Shown here piece after piece: positions 21,616 through 33,009 of a DNA stretch of 64,000 nt. The notes below the pieces were generated by a model. It saw only the letters and a program-made list of their open reading frames with translations, ran no database searches and had not been told where the DNA came from. The stretch's first letter is position 1; every line of letters starts with the position of its first letter. Source of the stretch: Apus apus (lineage: Eukaryota; Chordata; Aves; Apodiformes; Apodidae); contig NC_067284.1 in assembly GCF_020740795.1 (NCBI RefSeq), positions 97,455,440 through 97,519,439 on the forward strand. The letters are read 5' to 3'. Both the position numbers and the translations under genes were made by a program.

Positions 21616-23413
21616 TCAGCTGAATAGAACCCATCATTACTAATCAATTGGCTTATTTGAGGTGTGGTACAATTTCAGATAAGCCTGTATGATAATATGG
21701 TAACATTTTGAGATAGCTTCATAAACAAGTGTAAAAATATGAGGAAAATAATGTGCAGAGCATGTGAAACTGCAGTATAAACATCTCTGAAGGTTATTGC
21801 CAAGCAAAAGGCAATGCTTTTCCAGCAGCCTACCCAGCAACTAGACAAAGAGGAAAAGCATTAAATATTGTTTGACCTCTGAAAGCATCTTTCCCTCTTG
21901 TTCACATCTTAATATTTCACAATATATAAATCATATTAAGACCAGAAATGTATCCTCTGTTTTCAATTGTGGTTTGGATGCTTTGAAACTGGCAAAGCAC
22001 ACAAAGAGGAATGTTATCCCTTCATTTGTTTGATGCCTAAAGTCACCTGGTATTTTACATTTGATTGTCTGTAGCTTTGATGATGAAACTATTCCTTATA
22101 TATAAAATAGATCTGAAGATACTTTACTATTTTTTCAGAATGAATGTAATTTACAGAATATGCAGACAATAAATCATTTTATTATCATGGCAAACTATTA
22201 TTGGTTTGAATCAGTACTACAGGTACCTGGAACAGTAGAGGTGCCAGTAAGTGTTGGCTCTACTATAGTAAATAGAGAAAGGTACTATTTTTTAACTGAG
22301 GTATACTGTGTTATATTAAAAAGACTAGCAAGTAAGCCTCCAGTTCCTATTTCTGCAGCTTTGTATCATTGGAGCTTAGTCTGGAACTGGAAATTTGCAC
22401 TGATTCACTATTGCTGTGAATCGGAATCTGGTTTTAGTTTATTAAAGTTGTAAATTTAACCAATTGTATCATTTTCTAAAGAATTACTTGCTGTTGTAAG
22501 AATTGATTGTTGTAAGCCCCATTGAAGTAAGCAAAGTGTGTGGTACGGCAAGCACAACATGTGAAATGCATATTCGTGCATGATCCAAGCCATAACACTC
22601 CTATGACTCCCGTCTTCTAGAAGGAGATGAAATTTGGAGTAGAAAAACTTACCAGACCTACTTACAAGTTCATTTTGGAATTTCAAATATATTTATGTAT
22701 CATACATATGCACACATAGGCAGTTTTAAAACTGATTTACAAGTTTCACTTACAAGTTTACTGTTCTCATTTAGAAGGAAGTTTTAAACATGATAAGATT
22801 TGAGATTCATGGAGACTAGTTCTCATAAATATGTAGACTTCTGATTTGATATTTTTTAAAATATTGGCAACTGCATATCAAAACCAGCTTGCACATATCA
22901 GAATGTTATTACTGCTATTTCTATCTAGTCTTGATAAAATGTATTTTAACCTAAGCCAATTAATGGTTCAAAAAAGTTAGATATAATTCTGAAGTCTCTT
23001 AAAAAAATGGTCTTCTAATGGTGGTGCACTCTTAAGTCGTATAATTTTAGCAAAATTTGAGTGCAAAAGTAGCTTTGGGAATACTTGAAAGATACAAACA
23101 AACTAATGCTGTAGTACCTAATTAGAAATTTTCTTCAGTGTAGTTTGAATTTTGTCAGGATTTCAGTGATAAAGAATCTTTAAAGTGAAAAAAATTAACT
23201 AGAGGCAAAGCTGCATATGATCTTCATACTCAGAACTTATTGTTTAAATATGCATAATATTCATTCACGAAATGTAAAGTAACAAAAATTGGAGTAATCA
23301 AACTTTTGACTCCACAATTCTATTTATTTATTTTTTTCCTAAATTTGCTTTCTTCAATTTATTTCCAGCTTAGTAATACGGCATTTGATCAAAGTTTATT
23401 AGGAAACCTTATG

Positions 23414-23422
23414 CATACAAAC

Positions 23423-23453
<31 letters not shown>

Positions 23454-23500
23454 CACATACATATGTATAGATGGATGGATAGATGCATGCATGGGCATAT
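23414..23500. repeat. Compound microsatellite (CATA)n(TA)n(GATG)n
   Basis: Repeating CATA grades into about ten TA units, then CATA again and a short run of GATG/GATA-type units. Confidence 0.85.
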
Positions 23501-24558
23501 AAAATAAATTACAACATTAACACTGTCACTGTAATAAATAAAATAATTCTTTGATCGCTTCCTCAGAGGGTTAGCAAATAGAGACAGTCTAAAAGGCATG
23601 CTAAATTTTATGTACATTTTAGCACTGCCTAGCACTGAAAGGAGAGATGCTAACCTCCAGGATAATAAACATGACTTGATATTTTTGTCAAAGGATGGCT
23701 TTTAACTTATCATAGCTGCTTTTGACATTCTATAGGACATATAAGGTCCAATTCATCCACAGAATCTAGTTAATTGTGTAAGATGTAACAACATTCACCT
23801 GATTTCCACGGGCAAGTGGCCGTGGTAAGGTTAAATAGTAATATTGAAGAGAAGATTGTAACATTTCGTGGCATGAAACAGGTTTTCAGTCTGTCAATGA
23901 GTATTGACCCATGCTACCAATCTAAGAACCCATCTGCAAAATGTCGTAACGGTGGAATGAAAGTGTCGTGTTAATTAGGAGAAGGAAAGGGGTGGATTCA
24001 AGGAGAGTGTCTAGAGAATTGCTAGGAGAAGGAAAAATAGCCAGGAGATTTAGAAGAGCATCACTGGTGAAGAGAGTGCAATCACTCAGGAGGAAGGAAT
24101 AAAACTATGAAGAGTTGTTGGGGTATATGTTAAAGAAACATCTCACCATGTTTCTCCAGAATTTTGCTTCTAACACTGGATAGGAATAACTGCAGTCATA
24201 GAGGATAGAACTCATTAGTTTTTGTTGTACTAATGGGGATTGCTTTTTGGATCTATCCCATGGAGCTCTTAAAGAAAGGGAGAGAATCCCCTTGAAGTGC
24301 AACTTTACCAGCACTGGAAGGGGATATTTTCGGGTCCTGAATCCACAGAGAGGATTTACCTCCATGTGTGCATCTGTACAATCATCACCCACTCAAAAGC
24401 AACCCTCAGGATTATGTATAAAACCATGACAATTCAAAAAAAATAACAAAACATTTTAAAATTACAGCCAGTAAAAGCACATTAAAAATTAATACAACCC
24501 AAACATCTCCTCTGGTATTTTAAATGGGTTTGAGGGGCTATGAGTATTTGTTCCACCT

Positions 24559-24592
24559 GTTTAAAATTTCTGTTTAAAATTTCTGTTTAAAA
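24559..24592. repeat. 14 bp tandem repeat, about 2.5 copies
   Basis: The unit GTTTAAAATTTCTG (or a rotation) is repeated directly with period 14. Confidence 0.85.
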
Positions 24593-24646
24593 ATATGAAA
24601 ATAGGCAACTCGGATCCAAAGCATAGGTATAGCTTAATGTATAGGC

Positions 24647-25076
24647 GCCGGCGGCGAGGGAAGCAAGCAGTCCAGAATCAATGTGATTGATAAAGCAAGC
24701 TTCGATTTATTGAATACACAGTGTTACTTTTATACCCTTTTCCAAACCTACATGTAGTGAATTCATTGGATAGTAACCACGCATAGTGAATTCATTGGAT
24801 AGTAACTACTTGTAGTGATTTCACTGGACGGCAACTACTTGCAGTGATTTTACTGGATAGTAACACACATCTGAGTTCCAGGGTTCTTCCTTGTTTTCTA
24901 TCATTCTACTTCTCTACCTTGTCCTTGAGTTAGTTTAAGCTAACAGAGATTGTTTATACTTGTGTTAGGCTAAAAAAAGAGATTGCTTGTACAGCTGCTA
25001 TTTGTGCTACACTCTCAAGGCCTCTCGAGGAGATAGCAGGGGCCCATGGCCCTGCTGCTCAAGCCATTCTACAACA
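24647..25076 (-). mobile_element. Solo LTR, ERVK-like
   Basis: On the minus strand the element starts TGTTGTAG and shows LTR order: upstream region with four 29 bp repeats, TATAAAAG near 24731-24738, AATAAA near 24706-24711, then a GC-rich end. It is flanked by a perfect 6 bp direct repeat (TATAGG on plus, 24641-24646 and 25077-25082), as expected for a 6 bp target-site duplication. No viral genes are attached. With these limits the last two bases are CG where LTRs normally have CA, one transition away. Length is 430 bp. The family name is uncertain. Confidence 0.72.
24755..24870. repeat. Four 29 bp tandem repeats inside the LTR
   Basis: Units start at 24755, 24784, 24813 and 24842, each beginning TAGTGA or CAGTGA followed by a TCATTGGATAGTAAC-like core. 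Period is exactly 29. Tandem repeats upstream of the TATA box of an LTR often act as enhancer repeats; here that is inference. Confidence 0.9.
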
Positions 25077-25120
25077 TATAGGAAAATTAAATCCTCTCCA
25101 GATAAAGACATTTTGGGAAG

Positions 25121-25330
25121 AGTTCATAGAATCATTAGGTTGGAAAAGACCTTTAAGATCATCCAGTGCAACCATTAACCAAGCACTGCAAAGTCCACCA
25201 CTAAACTGAGTCTCTAAGAGCCACATCTACATGTCTTAAATACCTCCGAGGATGGTAACTCAACCACTTCCCTGGACAGCCTGTTCCAGTGCCTGACAAC
25301 CCTCTTGGTAAAGAAATTTTTCCGAATATA
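25121..25330 (-). mobile_element. CR1 LINE 3'-end fragment
   Basis: On the minus strand it reads as a CR1 tail: GGCACTGGAACAGGCTG, a linker, then the AACCTAATGATTCTATGA terminus. It is 5'-truncated and starts 45 bp from the ERVK-like LTR. Confidence 0.88.
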
Positions 25331-25344
25331 TGTATACATGAACA

Positions 25345-26285
25345 ATTTATTTGCTTGCAAGGCATTAAAGATAGGTACATGGAAAAGACTGTTCTCTGTC
25401 TCTTGTTATGTGACCTGTGCCTTCCACTCTCCCCCTCCTCCACTTACCACATGCTTTCCCGGTCTTTGTTAATATCTCACCTTGAGTTTGAAAAGGTAGT
25501 ATATGAATGTATACCTATGTTTTGGAGAGGAACATTGACAGCAGACCTTTAATGGGTGATGCAGCAGTCTAATAATTGCCAGCCTTGGTTATGGAGATGA
25601 CTACTGGAGAGAACTGGCACAACCAGATTTGCAGGAGCAACCTGTCCTGCTTATAAACAGCCCCTGACTTCTCACTGGAGATTTCCCATTTGGTTTGTGA
25701 CTGGTGCAGAAGGCTGACCTTTCCTCAGATACATCAAACAGAATATGCGGCCTCTTGGGGCTTGTGCTGGCTTAGGCAGCTACAATATTTTCAGCTTTTC
25801 TCCATTCTGCTTTGGAACAGTCAGAGACAAATTGCTTGCCAGGTTGACAAGCTGGTTTAGATATGGAGGTAGGAAATTAGACACCATTCTTTTTTATCAA
25901 ACTTTTTAAAAGTCCATATAACAATTTTATGCATTTTCTGGTTCTGAAGTAAAAAAACAAGAGAGGCTTTACTTCTGTTTTATACACAGACACATGCAGC
26001 TCACTTAGTAAGGAGGGGGAAAAGTAGTTTTCCCTTTCAATAACTTAATTAATAATTAATGATGCCATGAAAAAAACCCTAACTTTTTAGAAGTCTCAGT
26101 ATTTGTGTGGTGAGAATACCTTCACTAGAACATGTTTGTTTTAAAAGATTGGGGAATGTTTCAATAATGAGGGTAAAAAAAAGGAGAACAAAACTTGCCC
26201 TTCCCCTCTGAGTGAATTATTTAAAGCTAGATAGAGTTTTGCATATGATAATACGTTTTTTTAAAGTATATGTGAGTTTGGTGCA
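25345..26285. other. Unassigned sequence
   Basis: AT-rich spacer between two CR1 fragments. No gene or recognisable element is seen. Confidence 0.5.
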
Positions 26286-26292
26286 TATTTAG

Positions 26293-26724
26293 GGCCTAGA
26301 GAATAAATCTTATGAAGAATGCTTGAAGGAGCTCGGAATGTTTAGTTTGAGGAAGAGGAGACTAAGGGGAGACCTCATCAGTCTCTACAACTACCTGAAA
26401 GGTCATTGTAGAGAGGTTGGTGCTGGTCTCTTTTCACAGGTAGTTAGCGACAGAACAAGAGGGAATGGCTTCAAGCTGCCACAGGGGAGGTTTAGACTGA
26501 GCATTAGGAAAAAAAAAAATCACAAAAAGAGTGGTCAGACACTGGAACAGGCTGCCCAGGGAGGTGGTTGAGTCGCCATCCCTGGATGTGTTTAAGGGTC
26601 GTTTGGATGTGGTGTTGGTGGATATGGTTTAGGGGAGAACTTTGTGGAGTAGGGATGATGGTTGGACTCGGTGATCCCAAAGGTCTCTTCCAACCTGAAT
26701 AGTTCTATGATTCTATGATTCTAA
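26293..26724 (+). mobile_element. CR1 LINE 3' fragment with intact terminus
   Basis: The fragment holds the last part of ORF2 ([21 protein letters not shown] then [19 protein letters not shown]), disrupted by an A-run at about 26511-26519. It then has the 3' UTR and the terminal repeat TTCTATGA in two to three copies. Confidence 0.93.
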
Positions 26725-26726
26725 GA

Positions 26727-27470
26727 TCAATTTTCTGAATCTTTTCTCTAACTTCCTTGGACATTTACAAGCCCTATTTCACACTTCAGTGAGACCACGG
26801 CATCTAAGAGCCCAAGTTACTTCTAAACAAGTGATATAAATGCTTTTAATATGTTCATATTACTTAATAGTTGTCAAGTCAGAATTTGCTCTTATCAAAC
26901 CAATACCCTCTTTTTGTCATGGGGGGAAAGCAGAAGAAAAGCTAAAAACAGCCACTGTCTCCTATTATGAAATGAGATGGGTCAATGAAGACCTCTCTAC
27001 ATAGGAAATGTACACAGAACAGCAATTTTAGCCAGTGCCATGTGAAATAGCTATGCAGTTGACTGACTAGGACAAAATCAGAACAATCTCTGGTTTTGCT
27101 TTTAAAATTACCTGAGAGTGTTGCCAAATGGTACGAGGTGCCAAGATCTTGCACACCAGCTTTTTGATGGAGAAGAAATAATTTATATGGAGACTGTGTA
27201 GCTCCTAGTTTTTTGCTTATTTTATATAATATTGAGCTGCTTTTTACTGGAAGCGGTCACAAATATGTTCAACAGATGCTTTACCACTATTTGTTGCTAT
27301 TCTAACACAGCTCTTCATCTTTGTCTTTCAGCCAATCTCTCTTTCCCACAATCACAGCCAGAACATCTGCACACTGTTTTAAGCAAGCAATTTTGCCTCT
27401 TATTAGGGAGTATAGAGAGCAAACTGCTGTATTCTAGGAAGACTCTTCATGACAAAGCTAAGGATATATA
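26727..27470. other. Unassigned sequence
   Basis: AT-rich spacer between a CR1 and the 27.5 kb LTR. No gene is seen. Confidence 0.5.
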
Positions 27471-27472
27471 AT

Positions 27473-28232
27473 TGTCCTGGTCTGAGGCTGGATAAAGGCA
27501 TTTTTCTTTTTACTGTTTGTTTTGCTTTTATTTCCCTCCATGAACTCTCTTTTAAGCAGCACACAAGTTTTCCAGCTAGTGGACTGGTAATGTCTCAATG
27601 TTTATAGATAGTGCCAAGAGACCAAGGACACTTTGCTCTATTTGTTGAATCTACTGCTTTGGATACCAAAGAAGCAGAAGACTTGTATCTGCAACCGTCC
27701 CATAGGGAGGAGCGGACTAGACAGATGGCAAAACTGGCTGACCAAAATATATATATATATATATATACAGATAAAATATACAGATAAGACTTGGTAGAAA
27801 TTCAGTGGTAATGGCAGTCAAACCCTCTTCTTCCCTTCTTTTCCATCCATGGCTGGCATCCAGGGAGGACTCCATCTATCCATCACTGTTGATCCTCAGG
27901 CTCACGGATTCCTGACCCTCATAACTCTGCCCTCAGCTCCTGTTTGCTCTGCCACTCTCTCCAGCAGCTCTGGCACTTTTCTGAGTGTTCACAGCTAAGA
28001 AGAGTGCAGTGGGGCGAGGTGATAGGGGTGTTGCACATTTCTGAACATATTTGTATATAACTGTACATATTTTATTTTATAATTAGTATTTAATTAAAGC
28101 TGTCTAGTTTAGTTTTCAATCCTGAAAGTCTCTCTCCTTATTCTCTCTCTCCTTTTGTTACCTGGGGGTAAGAGGGGATCAGGAGCATTGTTATCATTGG
28201 TTTAATTGTCAATCTTGAGTCAAACCATGACA
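27473..28232 (+). mobile_element. Probable solo LTR of an avian endogenous retrovirus
   Basis: The element begins TGTCCTGGT and ends CAAACCATGACA, the inverted-end pattern of a common bird LTR family. Between them are an AACTGGCTGACC segment, a TA microsatellite (27746-27767), and a 3' part with AATTAAAG followed by AGTCTCTCTCC and a TGGTTTAATTGTC segment, also typical. No coding region is attached. I do not see a clear target-site duplication at these limits, so the ends could be off by a few bases. Confidence 0.68.
27746..27767. repeat. (TA)n microsatellite inside LTR
   Basis: About 11 AT units. Confidence 0.85.
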
Positions 28233-31173
28233 GAAAGAGTACATCTTAGTTAAAGGATAAGAAGAGTTCTGGAAAATTCTAGATTTGGTGCCAGTGGTTT
28301 CAGTCCTGTCTGGTGATTCTTTCCAGAGCAGTGCATTGTGCTCGGCATTACAAAGCTGATGCCAGAGACCCAGTCTTGAAAAGTGAAGCATGCACGAAAA
28401 AAGAACCTTGTAAATATTGAGATAGAGCAGGTAAATAATGTGTCTTCAGAAAAGTACCTGATGTTAAACCTAGTTTATATATGGCTTTTTTTCTCAGAAG
28501 ATTTAAGACCTTGTTTTGAGAATAAAGAAATCATCTATTGCTGTTAGAGGACTTCATATCATGCAAGTCCATTCTGTAACTTAACTTCATCAGGAGCCCC
28601 ACTGCATTGTTTCCTGATTCTGTTGCTACATAGCAGCTTCTGGATCTAGTGGCTGTACTCATTGCCTCTTTTAAGTGGCAGCCACCTTACCAACCATTTG
28701 CTACTATTCAAATGTACTTATTGTAAGAGTACCATTACCCTTCTCAGGGCACTGTATTCCTAGATATATTTATAGACTGGATTTCTCTCCCAGCCTTTGC
28801 TTGTTTAGTCTAAAGAAAAAAATTCTGTCTTGTTTCCTCTTGAAAATGGCTCTCCATTTCCAAGACTGCTGGACCCCAGTGCCCAGTGGGGTCATGTTTC
28901 AGAGTGAGTTTAACACTCTTAAGTTACAGTTTACCAGATGCAACTTCACCTTTGAAATTACTAAATTACTCTGAATGTCTCTTCTCTCTTGCAATCATTC
29001 TGGAAAAGTGACTAGTGATTTAGACGGCCTCTGTTTTGAGTGCCTTGGAAGAACTCATTTTTCAGTCTGGATATTTGGTGTTTGTTGCCTCTCAAACATT
29101 TTTGAGTTTCCAAAAGTAGAATCACCAAGCACTTGAAATACAATACCCTTTTTGGAGTGGGTGAATGGGGAGCCACTCAATCCAGTCTAAAATGCAAAAA
29201 AACCCACCTGAATTCTGAAACAGGCAGATGCCCAGGTTATTAAGTTGTTTCACGTTGATGCATCCTTTTACATTACCCATAGTCTGTATTTTTAAATCCA
29301 GCTTCCTTCATCTTATAGCCGAGGGAGATGGCAAATACACCCCTCATGCTGCCTTTCCATCATCCATGACACTGAGCATTTGAATGACAGCAGCAGCTCC
29401 CCTGGCCCTTTGCTGGTTTCTGCCAGCTTAAGGAAGGGGAAATGGAGATCAATTCACAGCAAAATCCTAGCATGTTATTAAAGAGTTTAAGATAAAGAGA
29501 GCTATATGCCCTTTGACTTGCTTTGTGAGTAATGAATGGTACAGGTTACACAATGGCCTGACATCAGCTTTAATTCTTCAAAAGGGTGAGGGAAAAGAGC
29601 CATGTAAGCACTCATTTGTGTATTTATATAATGTATATTAAAATATTATGCTAAAGTGTAATGCCAGTGATGATGAGGGGCTGAGGGTCTCCTTTCATCC
29701 ATAGCTAAAGGATTACAACAGGGATTACCTTCTGTATCATTCGTCTACTGCTGTGCAGAAATAAAGAAATCCAGCTAAGTGGACTACTTGGGTCATCGCT
29801 CTTTGATTCATGATTCATTCCCTGCTCAGTACAGGTGAGAATACAAGTGTTTAATGTACCCTTCTTTCATAGAGAATGGATTTGATTCTGTAAAGATCAA
29901 ATTTAATTGGGCATTGCACGTTCTGTAACTTTCAGGGTCCATTTAAATGTATTTTCCCAAAGAATGGCTAATTCAAAATTTCATTTCCCTGGCCTTAGCT
30001 CCGTTGAATAGCTTTTGGACGTTTACAATATTCTGAAGGGTTCTGGAATAATATATGAGATAATTAGGTTGCTTTTTGGTAATGGAACAAACAGAAATTC
30101 ACCTAGTTAAGTCAGAATGACATTTCAATGGGCCTTTTTCTTGGCTATTCTTTGTAAATGTGTTTGCAGGATCTGATTAATAAATAAGTGCATGGCCAAT
30201 AGACAATTTATCTCTGTAATAAGGACTAATCCATACAAATGCTCTATTTTTTATTTCTAATTACATTACCACTTCACAATTCCCTGAGAGAAATCTATCA
30301 GAAAATCTGCTTAAAGACATACTGTGTTTTATACTAATTTTATATTTGCTGAATGATAATTCAGTGTAAAAACAACATGCTGCATAATTACAATGCATAC
30401 AGATTATTAAGTTATTTTCCAGTAAAAAGTGAAGAGATCAATGGAGGAGAACCTTTCCTGCCCCAGCTTTAGTCTGTAGCTGCAACAGTAGACCACACTG
30501 GAAAAGATTATGGTTTCAAGAACTTCTGTACTGGGCTCTAGTAAAATTTAAAGAGGATTTTAGGCTGCTGTAATCTAGGCTGTTTGATTACACTTTGCAG
30601 AAACCACACATTGATAAAGGATCTCTGACAGGCTCAGGAACCACAGTTTTCCAAATTCAGCCCACAACATAAATACAGCTTCAAGAGTTTTCTTTTTAGC
30701 TAGCACTGCACTGGCTGAGGACTTCTTTATACTGTGGGTTTCCCTGAGTACTCACTATTATTTTAGGCTTCTTTGTATTACTGGACATAAACAAAGGATT
30801 TGAAATATCATCTCATTGTAATTTATCTGCATAAAATCACAGTACAATTGTGACAGTACAAGAAAGAGAATATTTTTCATTATGGGAGAATCTGCTGCTG
30901 AAAAAATAAAAGAAATCCAAGTCCTTAGTAATTTTTAAATCATATTTAATAGTTAATTTAAGGACTGTTAAACATTCAGATATTTTTTTCCAGTTTCTGC
31001 ATTATCATCTTCAGAAGCAGAGGCTTGGCCAGATCTCATTTCCTGAGATTTTCAGCTGAGATGCTGCAAAAAATCTTCTGGTTTTTAATGCTTATGTGCA
31101 CTAGATACACACTGCAAACCTTGTGGAGTAATTACCTGGATATGACATAACTAATAGGAAAAATTAATTATCT

Positions 31174-31187
31174 CCCCCCCCCCCCCC
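31174..31187. repeat. C14 homopolymer
   Basis: Fourteen consecutive C followed by GCCCGCCG. Confidence 0.9.
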
Positions 31188-32106
31188 GCCCGCCGAGCTG
31201 TTTCTTCTGTTACAGTTTTTCAGAAATGTGTTGATCAAAGTATTGGATTCAGACAGTTATTTTAAGCAAATTATATAAATATTAAGTTACCAAGGACAGC
31301 TTTTCTAGTGGTCATTTTGCATTCTGCAGCTTAGATGAAAGCTTAAACTGGAACATATTGCTAATGTTTTGCACAAAATAAACCCAAATAAAAGTAAATG
31401 GAGAAACAGCTTATGCTCTTTCTGTACTTGGTAGTGGTAGGAAGTTTTAAGCTGAACCGTTCAAACACTCATACAAAAATGTATTTAAATTTCTTAAAGC
31501 TGGTTGCATTCTAACCCAGGCAAATTAATATTGTTAATCTTATTTTCCTCTTGTTAGTATTGACTGACAGCAAAGAAGAATTCCAAATGACTGAGCTTTG
31601 AAAAGTCCCTCAAATTACTTGATTCAGTTAGGAGGTAATTTGTTTACTGAACCACTCATCTCTAGTCTATAAACTATTTGGAGAATGTGTTGCAAGCAAA
31701 GTATTTTTCCAAACACACCATTATCTTTCTACTTTGATGAAGGACCCAGCATGTCTATGACTTCTCTGATTTATTGTAGCTTACAGGAGTAACCAGGGCA
31801 TTCACAGCCTGTCAAGGGTGTGTGGTACTTCTCTGATGCTGAACAAATGTGACCCCTTCTCCAGTCATAGAATCGATGTAGCCACATCTTGGATGGATGG
31901 CTTTTACTTCTGTCAAAAATAACATGGGGACACACATATAATTATTATGAAGATTATGATTTTATGTGTTTGCTGACGCCTCATATTCCTGGCTAAATTT
32001 GTTTTAGGTATGGAGATATTTAAAAGATTTCCTTAATCCTATAGACATAAGTAGCTGTGCCTATAACTGCATGAAGTAACCAAAACCATCACTTTTATAT
32101 TTCTTC

Positions 32107-32150
32107 ATTATATATATATATGTTTTTAAAATATATATATTATATATATT
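32107..32150. repeat. TA-rich microsatellite
   Basis: Two TA runs are separated by TGTTTTTAAA. Confidence 0.85.
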
Positions 32151-32661
32151 CTTATATTAGGTACACAAGGTATACATGTACAGAAAAAAGAGTAGTTTGG
32201 TGAATCAGATTTTTGTTTTTATTAATTTTTCTTTTAAATATACCTCCAAAATAAAAGGACAGCTTAAAATTGATAATTTTCCTTCAGTATTTCTGTATTT
32301 CCTTTCATCATTTCCTTCCTTTCCTTTTTTTTCCATCAGGAATAAACACATAAGAGAAGGAAAGCTATTTAAACAAAAAAAGCATGATGCTTGTGGGAGA
32401 CAACTCTGTGTAAATTAGCAAAGAATAAATTTCAGTGAGAAATGAGATGAAGTTTCTAGCTACCATAGGGATAAAATGGAAGCATGTTCCAAACTGAATT
32501 TTAAACCATGCTTCCTAAATTTAGTACATTTATGAATTTGATAATTTGATATAGTTTTGGCATTATAGCAAGGACTAGGCCTTGGATATCCAAAGGATTT
32601 GAATGCTGTATTTCAATTCAACGTATAAGAGAGTCATGTATCAGCAAATAGTTCAGCTTTT

Positions 32662-33005
32662 CACAGAATCATAGAATTTTTGGAGTTGGAAGGGACCTTA
32701 AAGATCATTGAGTTCCACCTCCCCTTCATGGGCAGGGACACCTACTACTAGAACAGGCTGCTCAGAGCCCCTTCCAACCTGCCCTTGAACATCTCCAGGG
32801 ATGGAGCCCCCACAACATCTCTGGACAGCCTGTTCCAGTGTCTCACCACCCTTATGCTGAAGAATTCCAGCCTGATCTCTAACCTAAATCTCTCTTCTTT
32901 CAGCTTAAAACCATTACCCCTTGTCCTCTCACTGCAAGCCCCTGTAAAAAGACCCTCCCCAGCTTTCCTGTGGGCCCCCTTCAGGTACTGGAAAGCTATT
33001 TTCAT
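32662..33005 (-). mobile_element. CR1 LINE 3'-end fragment
   Basis: The minus strand encodes the ORF2 C-terminus ([53 protein letters not shown]) followed by the CR1 terminus. The frame is still largely open, so the copy is relatively young. Its ORF2 tail is closely similar to the copy at 51008-51652. Confidence 0.94.
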
Positions 33006-33009
33006 TATG

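Larger units (their letters stand above)
21620..24640. other. Sequence downstream of VIP, no gene seen
   Basis: AT-rich DNA. The only structured element is a mixed CATA/TA/GATG microsatellite near 23414-23500. Short open frames show no known motif. Confidence 0.55.
28233..32660. other. Gene-free sequence, possible conserved regulatory DNA
   Basis: AT-rich sequence with a C14 run at 31174-31187 and a TA-rich microsatellite at 32107-32150. The part around 29940-30400 lacks recognised repeats and is rich in ATTA/TAAT homeodomain-type cores; whether it is conserved cannot be judged here. Confidence 0.5.
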
